From Calorimonas adulescens (GTDB lineage Bacteria; Bacillota; Thermoanaerobacteria; Thermoanaerobacterales; UBA4877): a stretch of DNA of 64,000 nucleotides. Positions 27,622 through 36,578 of the stretch are shown piece after piece. The notes beneath the pieces are model-generated. The model saw only the letters and a program-made list of their open reading frames with translations. It was not told where the DNA came from and did no database searches. Made by a program: the position numbers and the translations under genes. Every line of letters begins with the position of its first letter. Position 1 is the stretch's first letter. Where the stretch lies: assembly GCF_008274215.1 (NCBI RefSeq), contig NZ_VTPS01000007.1, forward strand, positions 1-64,000. Direction: 5' to 3'.

Positions 27622-27641
27622 ATTATAACATAAGAGGGTGG
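27622..27641 (-). promoter_or_regulatory. Promoter of the Gx transporter gene with the CCACCCTCTTATG box
   Basis: TATAAT at 27627-27622, preceded by CCACCCTCTTATG at 27641-27629 and by TTAAAA further up. It is the twin of the rodA promoter, differing mainly by 2 nt of spacing. It should start transcription about 20 nt before the SD. Confidence 0.55.
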
Positions 27642-27665
27642 TTTTTTTAACAATATCCTTAAAAT

Positions 27666-27690
27666 AAAAAAAGCGGGTCCCTTACCCCGC
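27666..27690 (-). terminator. Terminator of the rnf operon
   Basis: Stem GCGGG/CCCGC with an 8-nt loop followed on the minus strand by seven T residues, 20 bp past the rnfB stop. Confidence 0.85.
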
Positions 27691-27710
27691 CAAATGCAAT
27701 TCTCATATTT

Positions 27711-28535
27711 TTAAGAAGCAACCACCTCTGAAATAATTTCATCGAGGTTCAATATTGTCTTTGTAGGACATCTCGGTATACATGCACCGCAGTTTGTGCA
27801 GCCATCATAGTTTATCACAGCAAGGTCATTATCCATGGTTATAACTTTTTCTGGGCACTGCCTTACACATATACTGCACGCTATGCATCCAACTTTACAT
27901 ATTTGCCTTACCCTTTTACCCTTATCGTGATTATTGCAGAATATTATAACCCTCTTGCTGATATCTATGAGCTGTATCACATTCTTTGGACATACATCCA
28001 CACACATGCCACAGCCAGTGCACTTTTCCTCATCAGATTCAGCTATGCCCTCCGCTGTCACATGTATGGCATCAAATGGACATACCCTCTCGCATGTGCC
28101 AAGGCCAAGACAACCAAACTCACATTCTTTGTCCCCACCTGAAAGAGCATTGGCTGCCCTGCAGTCCTTAACACCATGATACTTATATTTCTTAACTGCA
28201 TTATTGTCTGTACCCTTACACATAACCCTGGCTATCCTTTTCTTCACAGTACCGGCATCAGTACCCATAATAGCCGCCAGGGCTTCAGCAACGGCCTGGC
28301 CGCCAACCACACATTTATTTATGTCAGCCCTGCCCTCTGCCACTGCCTGCGCATAGGCGTCACATGAAGCAAAGCCACACCCTCCATCATTGGCGCCAGG
28401 CAGCGCATCCCTCACCTTTTGCTGCAGTGGATTTACCTCTACATAGAACTTCTGAGAAGCATAGGCCAGTACTGCACCAAACAGCAATCCCATTCCACCC
28501 AATACAAGTAGTGGATATAAAATCTCCTGTATCAA
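27711..28535 (-). CDS. rnfB: RnfB, iron-sulfur subunit of the Rnf complex
   Basis: Entry point for electrons from ferredoxin in the ion-translocating ferredoxin:NAD+ oxidoreductase. A hydrophobic N-terminal helix is followed by a Cys cluster (GANDGGCGFASCDAYAQAV...KC). Next come ferredoxin-like clusters: CEFGCLGLGTCERVCP, CTGCGMCVDVCP, CIACSICVRQCP and CTNCGACIPRCP. The 274-residue length fits clostridial RnfB. The start is TTG behind AGGGGGG. It is the last gene of rnfCDGEAB. Confidence 0.96.
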   Translation of the reverse strand: MIQEILYPLLVLGGMGLLFGAVLAYASQKFYVEVNPLQQKVRDALPGANDGGCGFASCDAYAQAVAEGRADINKCVVGGQAVAEALAAIMGTDAGTVKKRIARVMCKGTDNNAVKKYKYHGVKDCRAANALSGGDKECEFGCLGLGTCERVCPFDAIHVTAEGIAESDEEKCTGCGMCVDVCPKNVIQLIDISKRVIIFCNNHDKGKRVRQICKVGCIACSICVRQCPEKVITMDNDLAVINYDGCTNCGACIPRCPTKTILNLDEIISEVVAS

Positions 28536-28547
28536 TTGATTACCCCC

Positions 28548-29126
28548 CTATACTAAGCCTCTAAACCCAAGAAAACCCAAGGACAATAAACCTGCTCCAA
28601 TCAAGGCAGAAGGAAATCCTTCCAGGGCTTTGGGAATAGGAGCCAAGGCAAGCCTCTCTCTGATCCCTGCATATGATATCAGGGCAAATGCAAAACCTAC
28701 CGAAGATCCAAAACCATTCACTACCGCCTCTATAAAGTTATATGGATTTTGCACGTTGAGAAGCGCCACACCCAAAACAGCGCAGTTGGTGGTAATAAGT
28801 GGCAGATAGATGCCAAGGGCTTGATAAAGTGTTGGGCTTGTCTTTTTTATTACCATCTCCACAAACTGAACCAACGATGCTATAACCACAATAAAAGCTA
28901 TTATCTGCAGATACTCCAGACCAAACGGAACAAGTATATAATAGTTAATCAAATAGGTAATTGCAGCAGTCATAGTCATAACAAATACAACAGCCACACT
29001 CATACCTGTAGCGGTTTCTACCTGCTTCGAAACCCCAAGAAATGGGCACTCCCCCAAAAACCTTGACAGGAGGAAGTTATTCACAAAGATTGAACTAACC
29101 AATATTAGCAGCAGATTTGTCAGCAT
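28548..29126 (-). CDS. rnfA: RnfA, membrane subunit of the Rnf complex
   Basis: 192 residues, six membrane helices. It shows the conserved N-terminus NLLLILVSSIFVNNFLLSRFLGECPFLG, whose Cys is part of the iron-sulfur site shared with RnfE in the membrane, and TTNCAVLGVAL with the second conserved Cys. It overlaps the end of rnfE by 32 bp. Confidence 0.97.
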   Translation of the reverse strand: MLTNLLLILVSSIFVNNFLLSRFLGECPFLGVSKQVETATGMSVAVVFVMTMTAAITYLINYYILVPFGLEYLQIIAFIVVIASLVQFVEMVIKKTSPTLYQALGIYLPLITTNCAVLGVALLNVQNPYNFIEAVVNGFGSSVGFAFALISYAGIRERLALAPIPKALEGFPSALIGAGLLSLGFLGFRGLV

Positions 29127-29751
29127 CTATTGTCCCCCTCTCCTTAGCTTCTCTTCTTTTTGCAAGCAACTCAGTAATCATATTGAAAAAGCCAATAACC
29201 AATCCGAGAGTCAAAAAGGCGCCTGGTGGTAAAACCATTAACAGAACGGGTTGAAATGTTGCCGGCATTACCTGAATTCCAAGGAAAGTACCGTTGCCAA
29301 GAACTTCCCTTACGCCGCTTATTATAACCAAAGCAAAGGTAAATCCAAGTCCCATCCCTAAAGAATCAAAGAATGTATTTATAACAGGGTTTTTCGATGC
29401 AAAGCCCTCTGCCCTGGCCATGATTATACAGTTGACAACTATCAATGAAATATACAGTTTCAACACATTATATAAGCTCAAAAAATATGCATTCATAAGC
29501 ATTGATACTATAGTTGTAAAGGTAGCAATACTGATAACAAATATAGGCATCCTAATCTTATCAGGTGTTATCTTCCTAAGTGCAGAAATTATCACACATG
29601 AACCAATCAGCACAAAAGTAGTAGCAAGGCCCATTGCAATACCATTAGCGACAGCATTGGTTACAGCAAGGGTTGGACATAATCCTACAACCATTCTAAA
29701 TGTAGGGTTTTCTCTCCATAGTCCCCTTGTCAAATCAACTAAATAACCCAT
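29095..29751 (-). CDS. rnfE: RnfE, membrane subunit of the Rnf complex
   Basis: 218 residues, six membrane helices homologous to RnfA in inverted topology. Conserved Cys residues are in MVVGLCPTLAVTNA and VVNCIIMARAEGFA. A basic cytoplasmic tail (LAKRREAKERG) follows the last helix. Confidence 0.97.
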   Translation of the reverse strand: MGYLVDLTRGLWRENPTFRMVVGLCPTLAVTNAVANGIAMGLATTFVLIGSCVIISALRKITPDKIRMPIFVISIATFTTIVSMLMNAYFLSLYNVLKLYISLIVVNCIIMARAEGFASKNPVINTFFDSLGMGLGFTFALVIISGVREVLGNGTFLGIQVMPATFQPVLLMVLPPGAFLTLGLVIGFFNMITELLAKRREAKERGTIDADKSAANIG

Positions 29752-29772
29752 AAACGTACCCCCCTTTGCCTA

Positions 29773-30372
29773 TCACTTATTAATCCTATTAAATACATCT
29801 ATTGCCGTTTGCACACCATTTGTTACTGCTGTAGAGGTTATTGTTGCGCCAGTCAAAGCCTCTATCTCATTCGCACTGGATGGCGGGACCTTTACTAACT
29901 TCAGCTGCATATCTGCAGTCTTACCCTTAAACTGAGCCTGCCATTTTGGGTCTTGAGCTTTGGCACCAAGTCCCGGTGTTTCCGAATGGTTTACTATGTT
30001 TATACCTGTCAACTTACCATCTTTTGTTATCCCAACAATAGTCTCCACCGGCCCACCATACCCTTGAGGCGCCACCTTTATAACATACCCTAACACATTT
30101 CCACTGTCTTTAGCCATATCAACTGATTTAACTATCTCTTTCTCATCACCACTTAAAAGTGATTCCCACTCTGATGTATCCATAGGTGTAAACTCTTTTG
30201 CTCCAGGAAAAGCCGTCATCTTAGCTTGATCTTCAGCAATTTTATTCTGTTCTGCAATAGGCCCTTTTGTAATGGCATTTACAAATCCTAAAGCTGCACC
30301 TGCAACACCAGCAATCAATAGCAATATAAGTCCAGTAACAATTATATCCCTTATGCCATTATTCTTAGGCAA
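29773..30372 (-). CDS. rnfG: RnfG, FMN-carrying subunit of the Rnf complex
   Basis: One N-terminal membrane anchor (about 8-30) and an extracytoplasmic flavoprotein domain. The covalent FMN attachment motif is seen as EIEALTGATITSTAVTNGV, where the Thr of TGAT-x-T carries FMN in the family. The start is TTG 8 nt after GGAGGT. It overlaps the rnfD end by 8 bp. Confidence 0.96.
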   Translation of the reverse strand: MPKNNGIRDIIVTGLILLLIAGVAGAALGFVNAITKGPIAEQNKIAEDQAKMTAFPGAKEFTPMDTSEWESLLSGDEKEIVKSVDMAKDSGNVLGYVIKVAPQGYGGPVETIVGITKDGKLTGINIVNHSETPGLGAKAQDPKWQAQFKGKTADMQLKLVKVPPSSANEIEALTGATITSTAVTNGVQTAIDVFNRINK

Positions 30373-31330
30373 CCTTCTTCACCTCCCCGGTTCCAAACAC
30401 CTTTGGCATTGTATACCTGTCTATCAGAGGCGTTACCATATTCATTATTAATATAGAATAAGACACACCCTCAGGATAACCGCCCCATAGTCTGATTACA
30501 CTGGTGAGAAGTCCGCAGCCTATGCCCATGATAATTTGTCCTAAAGGTGTAACGGGCGATGTGGGATAGTCTGTAGCCATGAAAAATGCTCCCAGAATCA
30601 ATCCTCCACCCAATATATGATACATAAACTGCCCTGTAAAAAGACCATTTGGGCCAAATATCCATGTAATTACACCAACTGTAATAATAAATGAAAGTGG
30701 TATCCTAAGGTTAATGACCCTCCTATAGAGGAGATACGCCGCACCTATAAGCAGTGCCAGCGCTGACGTTTCACCAATCGTACCTCCAATGTTCCCTACA
30801 AACATAGACCATAGACTGGGCAGCTGTGCCCCTACGGCTTCAGAACCTTTTAATATTGCAAGCGGTGTCGCTGATGACACTCCATCCACTGCACCCGGCG
30901 TTGTCCATGTAGTCATCTGGACAGGCCATGAAGCCAGCAGAAAAGCTCTTGCGGCAAGTGCCGGGTTTACAAAGTTATTGCCTATGCCACCAAAACACAT
31001 CTTAACAATGGCTATCGCAAAAAAAGAACCTACTGCTGGAATCCACCACGGTACAGTTGGTGGAACATTAAAAGCTACTAACATACCCGTAACTACAGCA
31101 CTGAAATCATCAATAGTAATCTCTTTGTGAGTCAGAACCTCTATAACATACTCCGTGAGAACTGCCGTTGCAACTGATATTATGGTAAGCATAAGTGCTC
31201 TAATTCCAAAAAATATCGTACCAGCAATCAATGCAGGTATCAACGCAATAACAACATCTAACATAATTCTTTCAATTCTAAACTCCGAACGAACATGTGG
31301 TGATGAGGTGACAAGAAACTGGTTATCCAT
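30365..31330 (-). CDS. rnfD: RnfD, membrane flavoprotein subunit of the Rnf complex
   Basis: 321 residues with about ten membrane helices. The covalent FMN site is in VDGVSSATPLAILK, where the Thr after SA is the expected attachment residue. Family segments GGIGNNFVNPALAARAFL and MATDYPTSPVTPLGQIIMG are present. It belongs to the NqrB/RnfD family. Confidence 0.97.
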   Translation of the reverse strand: MDNQFLVTSSPHVRSEFRIERIMLDVVIALIPALIAGTIFFGIRALMLTIISVATAVLTEYVIEVLTHKEITIDDFSAVVTGMLVAFNVPPTVPWWIPAVGSFFAIAIVKMCFGGIGNNFVNPALAARAFLLASWPVQMTTWTTPGAVDGVSSATPLAILKGSEAVGAQLPSLWSMFVGNIGGTIGETSALALLIGAAYLLYRRVINLRIPLSFIITVGVITWIFGPNGLFTGQFMYHILGGGLILGAFFMATDYPTSPVTPLGQIIMGIGCGLLTSVIRLWGGYPEGVSYSILIMNMVTPLIDRYTMPKVFGTGEVKKVA

Positions 31331-31342
31331 TCAATACCCCCC

Positions 31343-32674
31343 TTAGGCCTGTTTTCTTCTTTTAGCCAGTATTTCTCTTTTAGCCAGTCTGATAGACTCT
31401 ACAAGCGGTCTATTGCATGGGCAGATATACGAACATGATCCACACTCAATACAGTCCAGCGCATGATATTTCTCTGCAGTGTTAAAATCGTTATTTAATG
31501 CATAAGCACTTATAAATAACGGCATTAGATTCATAGGACATACATCCACACATTTTGCACATCTTGTACACGGTCTTATCTTTTCTGGTTTAGTAAGTTC
31601 TTCAGGTAAGATGAGTATCCCCGATGTGCCTTTTATAACCGGCAGCTCCAAAGTAAACTGGGTAATGCCCATCATAGGGCCACCTGTAATCAATTTGCCC
31701 GGCTCACCATTAAAGCCACCACAATATTCTACCAAATCTTTTAACATTGTACCAATCCTCACGAGGAGATTTTTTGGATTTTTTACCGCTTGGCCGGTAA
31801 CTGTGACAATCCTTTCGACAAGAGGCATACCCTCTTTTATGGCCCTTGCAATAGCATGGGACGTGCCCACATTGTCTACTACAACACCAACATCGGCGGG
31901 CAATCCCCCAGAAGGCACCTCACGTCCCGTCACAGCCTTGATTAGCTGTTTCTCTCCCCCCTGTGGATATTTTGTAGCCAGCCTTACTACCTCCACACCA
32001 TCAATACCTGATGCGGCCTTTTCCATTGCCTCTATAGCATCAGGTTTATTTATCTCAATGGCAATATATCCTCTCTTTACACCGAGGGCCTTAAGTATGG
32101 CTCTTAATCCAAAAACAATCATCTCTGGGTGTTCTACCATTAACCTATGGTCACAGGTAAGATATGGCTCACACTCAGCACCATTTATTATTACTGTATC
32201 AACACTCTTGTCAGGAGGAGGCGAAAGCTTAACATGCGTTGGGAATGCAGCTCCTCCCATACCGGCAATCCCGGCCTCCTTGATAATGTTTTTAATATCA
32301 TCAGCAGAAAGGTCTTCAAGATCACCCTTTGGCTTCACACTCTCATCCAGCGTATCTAAGTGGTCATTCTCAATGACCACAGAATTAACAAACCTGCCGC
32401 TGGGGTGCATCCTTGGTTCTACAGCCTTTACCTTACCTGAAACACTTGAGTGCACAGGTACAGAAACAAACCCTTTTGCCTCCCCGATCTTCTGACCTAG
32501 CTTTACCTCATCACCAGCTTTAACGATGGGTTCGCATGGGGCACCTGTATGCTGGGAAAGCGGTATCACGACCTCATCAGGTACAGGCATTCTTTCTATC
32601 GGTAAACGGTTTGTGAGCTCTTTGTTATAGTGTGGGTGAACACCACCCTTAAAGGTAAGTATTTGAGCGCACAT
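31343..32674 (-). CDS. rnfC: RnfC, NADH-side subunit of the Rnf complex
   Basis: A peripheral 443-residue subunit that exchanges electrons with NAD(H). An N-terminal barrel-sandwich region (GGVHPHYNKELT) is followed by a Rossmann-like FMN/NADH domain (GAECEPYLTCDHRLM), a SLBB segment and two [4Fe-4S] motifs (CTRCAKCVDVCP and CIECGSCSYICP). It is first in the operon; SD AAAGGAG is before the ATG. Rnf couples ferredoxin oxidation to NAD+ reduction and Na+ or H+ export. Confidence 0.97.
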   Translation of the reverse strand: MCAQILTFKGGVHPHYNKELTNRLPIERMPVPDEVVIPLSQHTGAPCEPIVKAGDEVKLGQKIGEAKGFVSVPVHSSVSGKVKAVEPRMHPSGRFVNSVVIENDHLDTLDESVKPKGDLEDLSADDIKNIIKEAGIAGMGGAAFPTHVKLSPPPDKSVDTVIINGAECEPYLTCDHRLMVEHPEMIVFGLRAILKALGVKRGYIAIEINKPDAIEAMEKAASGIDGVEVVRLATKYPQGGEKQLIKAVTGREVPSGGLPADVGVVVDNVGTSHAIARAIKEGMPLVERIVTVTGQAVKNPKNLLVRIGTMLKDLVEYCGGFNGEPGKLITGGPMMGITQFTLELPVIKGTSGILILPEELTKPEKIRPCTRCAKCVDVCPMNLMPLFISAYALNNDFNTAEKYHALDCIECGSCSYICPCNRPLVESIRLAKREILAKRRKQA

Positions 32675-32828
32675 CTAATCTTATCACTCCTTTAAATTTA
32701 AGTGGGACTAATACTTATTCTACAGTGTCCCCCATAAATCCTTTTTTGTTAAAAATTTAATTATTATATCTTGAGCACTGTATACAAGTTATATTTTAAC
32801 ATAAAGTTTATCAATATAAAAGTTCAAT

Positions 32829-33587
32829 TTAAAAATTATATAATCTCATATCTTCTAATTCTGCTATCAGTTTTTTATATAAATCCAACGATTCATATAT
32901 AGACTTTTGTAATATATAAAATGACTTCCCGTCATTTAACATAGTAGATATTTCAAGTTTATCAACAGCATCCTCTTGCACCACTAAAATATCCTCTAAT
33001 TCTCTTTTGCAGTTGCAATCTATGTCCCACTCATCCAAGAGCTTTCCCATATCATCCACCATCTTTATGAGTTCCGGCAGACTGTCATTATTATATTTTT
33101 TTGTTATCAAGTCTACACTCAATTGACTTTCTTTATCCATAATTAAAATTGCCTTATTCAAACATTCATCCAAAAGTTCCACCTCATCATGTTTTTGCTC
33201 AAGGTACGGGATCGTTATACTGCTTTCTCTCTTTTCTTCTGACACGGCTTTAATTCTCATCAAACTTAAAGCCTCAACCAATTTGTCTGCATTTTTTTTA
33301 GAAAAGGTAATGGCTGTAAGGTTGTTTCCATTTATAGGGTATACCTCTGATGATAAAAAAGGTCCGACAGCGTTGATTTCGTAATAAATAAGCGGGCGTA
33401 CCTCATAGACATATATGCTTTCTGTATGAGTGGGTTCTAACTGCTTATATAGAGGAGCAACCAAATTAGATATTATATTATTCGATAAGTAGAACGATAA
33501 TAACGGGATTATCATTAAAAACAGAATCATCCCAACGTATATTCTCATTTTCTGTCTTTTATTAACATTTTGTCTTTTCACCCTCAT
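32829..33587 (-). CDS. Uncharacterised single-pass membrane protein
   Basis: I do not recognise a family. The 252 residues start with a Lys/Arg/Asn-rich cytoplasmic stretch, one membrane helix (about residues 17-38) and an outside region rich in charged helices with a CNC pair (WDIDCNCKRELED). The ATG at 33587 follows GGGGGAAAG by about 5 nt; the frame extends 24 bp upstream without support. It lies between the rnf operon and the typA terminator, so it is probably transcribed alone. A sporulation or envelope role would be a guess. Confidence 0.7.
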   Translation of the reverse strand: MRVKRQNVNKRQKMRIYVGMILFLMIIPLLSFYLSNNIISNLVAPLYKQLEPTHTESIYVYEVRPLIYYEINAVGPFLSSEVYPINGNNLTAITFSKKNADKLVEALSLMRIKAVSEEKRESSITIPYLEQKHDEVELLDECLNKAILIMDKESQLSVDLITKKYNNDSLPELIKMVDDMGKLLDEWDIDCNCKRELEDILVVQEDAVDKLEISTMLNDGKSFYILQKSIYESLDLYKKLIAELEDMRLYNF

Positions 33588-33640
33588 AGTCTTTCCCCCA
33601 TTATTTATCATTTATGTTATATATTGTAAAATAAATATTA

Positions 33641-33664
33641 AAAAAAATAAAGGGGCCCACCCCT
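33641..33664 (-). terminator. Terminator of typA
   Basis: Stem AGGGG/CCCCT with a 4-nt loop, then a tract of T with one A on the minus strand. It overlaps the typA stop. Confidence 0.8.
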
Positions 33665-35495
33665 ATTTCTGTCCCGACTTCACCATCTTCCCTGCTTTTT
33701 TATATCTATCTTTCTGAGACAGTATCTTTTTCCTTATCCTTATTGATAATGGTGTAACCTCCAGTAGTTCGTCATCAGCCAGAAAATCAAGTGCCTCTTC
33801 CAGACTCAAGGTTTTGGGAGCAGCAAGTCTGATAGCTTCATCGGCAGTTGCAGACCTCATGTTTGTGAGATGTTTCTTTTTGCATACATTGACATCTATA
33901 TCTTCCTCGCGGTTGTTTTCTCCCACTACCATCCCCTCATACACCTCTACTCCAGGACCTACGAAAAGGGCACCTCTCTCCTGAGCATTATTGAGCCCGT
34001 AGGTTGTTGTGGTACCTGCCTCCGAAGCAACTAATGAACCATGATTTCTTTGTTTTATCTCTCCTTTATACGGCTGATAATCTATAAAAACATGGTTCAT
34101 TATGCCATTACCCTTGGTATCAGTTAAAAACTCCGTCCTGTAGCCCATAATTCCTCTTGATGGTATATTGAACTCCAGCCTTATATACCCCTTGTCATTA
34201 GGCGTCATATTAATTAGTTCTGCCTTCCTCGGGCCCAATTTTTCCATAACAATCCCCATATATTCCTCAGGAACATCTATCATCAGTAGCTCTATCGGTT
34301 CATACCTTTTCCCATGTACGTTTTTGTATATAACCTCTGGTTTCGACACCTGGAACTCATATCCCTCTCTCCTCATGGTCTCAATTAATATGGACAAATG
34401 CAGTTCACCTCTACCTGAAACCTTAAAGGTATCTGGGCTGTCCGTATCCTCTACCCTCAAGGAGACATTTGTCTCTAATTCTTTATACAACCTATCTCTA
34501 AGATGTCTTGATGTAACATACTGGCCCTCTTTCCCGGCAAACGGGCTATTGTTGGTAGAAAAACTCATGGTAATTGTAGGTTCTTCTATTTCTACAAATT
34601 CCACAGCCTCAGGGAAATCAACATCAGCTATCGTTTCACCTATCTCTATATCTGGTATCCCAGATACAGCAACAATATCACCCATCAGTGCACTTTCAGC
34701 TGCCACTCTTTTTAAAGATTCATACTGGTATACTGTACCAATCTTACCTTTAACAACAGTACCATCCTTCTTTACAACGCTAACCTGTTGACCGCCTGTT
34801 ATACTGCCCCTAATTATTCTGCCAATGGCCAGCCTGCCAACATAGTCGTCATAATCTAAATTTGTTACCAATAGTTGTAAAGGTCCGTCCACATCGCCTT
34901 CCGGCGCAGGTATGGAGTTTATAATGGTATCAAAAAGCGGCTTTAAATTATAGCCACTATCATTAAGGTCATACTTGGCAACCGCATCGCGTGCTGATGT
35001 ATACACAATTGGAAAATCAATCTGTTCATCGGAGGCGCCAAGATCTATAAAAAGGTTTAGTACCTCATCTATTACTTCATATGGCCTGGCGTCGGGTCTG
35101 TCAATTTTATTTATTACAACTACGGGTTTTAAATTTAACGACAGGGCTTTGCCAAGGACAAAGCGCGTTTGAGGCATTGGCCCCTCACTGGCATCAACAA
35201 GAAGAAGGACACCGTCCACCATTTTTAAAACCCTTTCGACTTCTCCACCAAAATCAGCATGTCCCGGAGTATCTACAATATTTATTTTAATATCGTTATA
35301 TCTTACCGCAGTATTTTTGGCCAGTATGGTAATGCCTCTCTCCCTTTCCAGTTCATTGGAATCCATTATCCTTTCATCTACTTTTTGATTTTCCCTAAAA
35401 ATACCGCTCTGTTTGAGCATTCCATCTACCAGTGTAGTCTTACCATGGTCCACATGGGCTATTAGAGCTATATTTCTTATATCATTCCTCTTCAC
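33663..35495 (-). CDS. typA: TypA/BipA translational GTPase
   Basis: A ribosome-associated GTPase of the EF-G family that helps 50S assembly and stress adaptation. The 610 residues contain the P-loop [25 protein letters not shown] and [10 protein letters not shown], then domains II, III, V and the BipA-specific C-terminal domain ([20 protein letters not shown]). The start is GTG with GGGG about 11 nt upstream. A consensus promoter precedes it, with a terminator-like hairpin in the short leader. Confidence 0.97.
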   Translation of the reverse strand: MKRNDIRNIALIAHVDHGKTTLVDGMLKQSGIFRENQKVDERIMDSNELERERGITILAKNTAVRYNDIKINIVDTPGHADFGGEVERVLKMVDGVLLLVDASEGPMPQTRFVLGKALSLNLKPVVVINKIDRPDARPYEVIDEVLNLFIDLGASDEQIDFPIVYTSARDAVAKYDLNDSGYNLKPLFDTIINSIPAPEGDVDGPLQLLVTNLDYDDYVGRLAIGRIIRGSITGGQQVSVVKKDGTVVKGKIGTVYQYESLKRVAAESALMGDIVAVSGIPDIEIGETIADVDFPEAVEFVEIEEPTITMSFSTNNSPFAGKEGQYVTSRHLRDRLYKELETNVSLRVEDTDSPDTFKVSGRGELHLSILIETMRREGYEFQVSKPEVIYKNVHGKRYEPIELLMIDVPEEYMGIVMEKLGPRKAELINMTPNDKGYIRLEFNIPSRGIMGYRTEFLTDTKGNGIMNHVFIDYQPYKGEIKQRNHGSLVASEAGTTTTYGLNNAQERGALFVGPGVEVYEGMVVGENNREEDIDVNVCKKKHLTNMRSATADEAIRLAAPKTLSLEEALDFLADDELLEVTPLSIRIRKKILSQKDRYKKAGKMVKSGQK

Positions 35496-35515
35496 AGTTT
35501 AACATACCCCTTCCA

Positions 35516-35544
35516 AATAAAAAATGGATACATTAGTACCCATT
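35516..35544 (-). terminator. Terminator-like hairpin in the typA leader (possible attenuator)
   Basis: On the minus strand AATGGGTAC pairs with GTATCCATT (9 bp, one G-T) around TAAT, followed by six T. It lies after the consensus promoter at 35561-35589 and before the typA GTG. It might instead be the terminator of the upstream hydrolase gene, but then it also cuts the typA transcript. Confidence 0.6.
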
Positions 35545-35560
35545 GGCTAAACAGTATTAT

Positions 35561-35589
35561 ATTATATACCTTTAAATGATCTCTGTCAA
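35561..35589 (-). promoter_or_regulatory. Consensus sigma-A promoter of typA
   Basis: TTGACA (35589-35584), a 17-nt spacer and TATAAT (35566-35561), immediately after the hydrolase stop. The predicted transcript start is about 10 nt before the hairpin. Confidence 0.8.
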
Positions 35590-35598
35590 TGCCTATAA

Positions 35599-36273
35599 TT
35601 ACTTCACACGCCTTGCGGCTGCATAATGGTCATTATAATAACCGGAGAGGAGTGTGTCAATACGCACCTCATCACCGCCTGAAGAGCTATGAATAAAATT
35701 GCCATCACCAATGTATATTCCAACATGGTTAATTCTTTTCGAACCAAGAGTTTTAAAAAATACCAGGTCTCCCACCTCAAGATCTTCCTTATCCACTGCC
35801 TCTCCAAACCTTGACTGTTCCAGTGACGTCCTCGGTAGTTCTACCCCAAAATTCTTATAGACATAAGAAACAAACCCTGAACAGTCAAACCCCTTGGGCG
35901 ATGACCCTCCATATGCGTATTTAACACCCAAAAACCTTTCTGCAAAGTCTACAATGTCTCTGAGCCCATTGCCCCTTGATACATCCTCTTTCCCTAATGA
36001 TACATATGAAGCACTCATCCAACCCTCTCTGCCATCGGATAACTTTACCTGATACCACCCATCTGTCTTACCCAGCACCATTACAACATTATTTATATCT
36101 ACCTGAGTAATCACTTTTGAGTCAAGGCTAGGGTCTTCCCTCAAATTGACATTGTCACCGGTTACTATACCCCTGGGAAATTCATCAGCAAGAACAGGAT
36201 TAAAGAAACCAGCAAGCATAAGCGATGTGGATAGTACAGAAATCCCTAACAGGAATCTACTATATGTCCTCAT
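35599..36273 (-). CDS. SH3b-NlpC/P60 cell-wall hydrolase
   Basis: A secreted endopeptidase that cuts stem peptides. It has a signal peptide (about 1-29, ending VLADE), a bacterial SH3 domain (TGDNVNLREDPSLDSKVI...EGWMSASYV), then an NlpC/P60 domain. The catalytic Cys is in PKGFDCSGFVSYVY and the His in INHVGIYIGDGNFIHSSS. At 224 residues it is compact. It is controlled by the c-di-AMP riboswitch in its 5' UTR, as for many hydrolases of this type. Confidence 0.95.
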   Translation of the reverse strand: MRTYSRFLLGISVLSTSLMLAGFFNPVLADEFPRGIVTGDNVNLREDPSLDSKVITQVDINNVVMVLGKTDGWYQVKLSDGREGWMSASYVSLGKEDVSRGNGLRDIVDFAERFLGVKYAYGGSSPKGFDCSGFVSYVYKNFGVELPRTSLEQSRFGEAVDKEDLEVGDLVFFKTLGSKRINHVGIYIGDGNFIHSSSGGDEVRIDTLLSGYYNDHYAAARRVK

Positions 36274-36289
36274 TTGATTTCTCCCTTCT

Positions 36290-36412
36290 CATGCCTCCGA
36301 GGTTAGCTGACGGGTTCGGGCCGAAGGTAACCCTACCATCAGGCGAAACTGATAGATTCACCCCAAAATACGTCCCCCGTACCTTTTGCAAGGATTCGGC
36401 AGCCTTAGATAA
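36290..36412 (-). promoter_or_regulatory. Cyclic di-AMP riboswitch (ydaO/yuaA type)
   Basis: On the minus strand the conserved blocks appear in order: GCTGCCGAATCC, GTACGGGGGA, TTGGGGTGAATC, AGGGTTACCTTCGGCCCGAA, then CCCGTCAGCTAACCTCGG. This is the ydaO aptamer as I know it. It ends about 17 nt before the ATG of the NlpC/P60 gene, so the final stem lies next to the SD. The class generally switches expression off when c-di-AMP is high. No separate terminator hairpin is obvious, so control may be translational. Confidence 0.92.
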
Positions 36413-36438
36413 ATATGTATCTAACATGGATATAAAAA

Positions 36439-36525
36439 TGGTGCCGAGAGCGGGACTCGAACCCGCATGAGGAATCCCTCACTACCCCCTCAAAGTAGCG
36501 TGTCTGCCAGTTCCACCATCTCGGC
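36439..36525 (-). tRNA. tRNA-Leu (anticodon GAG)
   Basis: Acceptor GCCGAGA pairs with TCTCGGC; the 3' CCA is encoded. The anticodon stem CTACT/GGTAG closes the loop TTGAGGG, giving anticodon GAG. The long variable arm (TGAGG..CCTCA) and GGTTCGAGTCC T-arm confirm class II tRNA-Leu. It reads CUC/CUU and matches the CUC specifier of the leuS T-box. Confidence 0.95.
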
Positions 36526-36541
36526 ACATTCAACGAAAATT

Positions 36542-36570
36542 ATTATAATATAAGTTTGGACATAAGTCAA
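36542..36570 (-). promoter_or_regulatory. Sigma-A promoter of tRNA-Leu(GAG)
   Basis: TTGACT (36570-36565), a 17-nt spacer and TATAAT (36547-36542), 17 bp before the tRNA. Confidence 0.8.
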
Positions 36571-36578
36571 TACAGTAA

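Noticed and set aside
31611-32495. 294-codon open frame opposite rnfC
   Set aside because: RnfC has all family motifs and operon context; the opposite frame is Ser/Pro/Thr-rich noise created by its codon usage.
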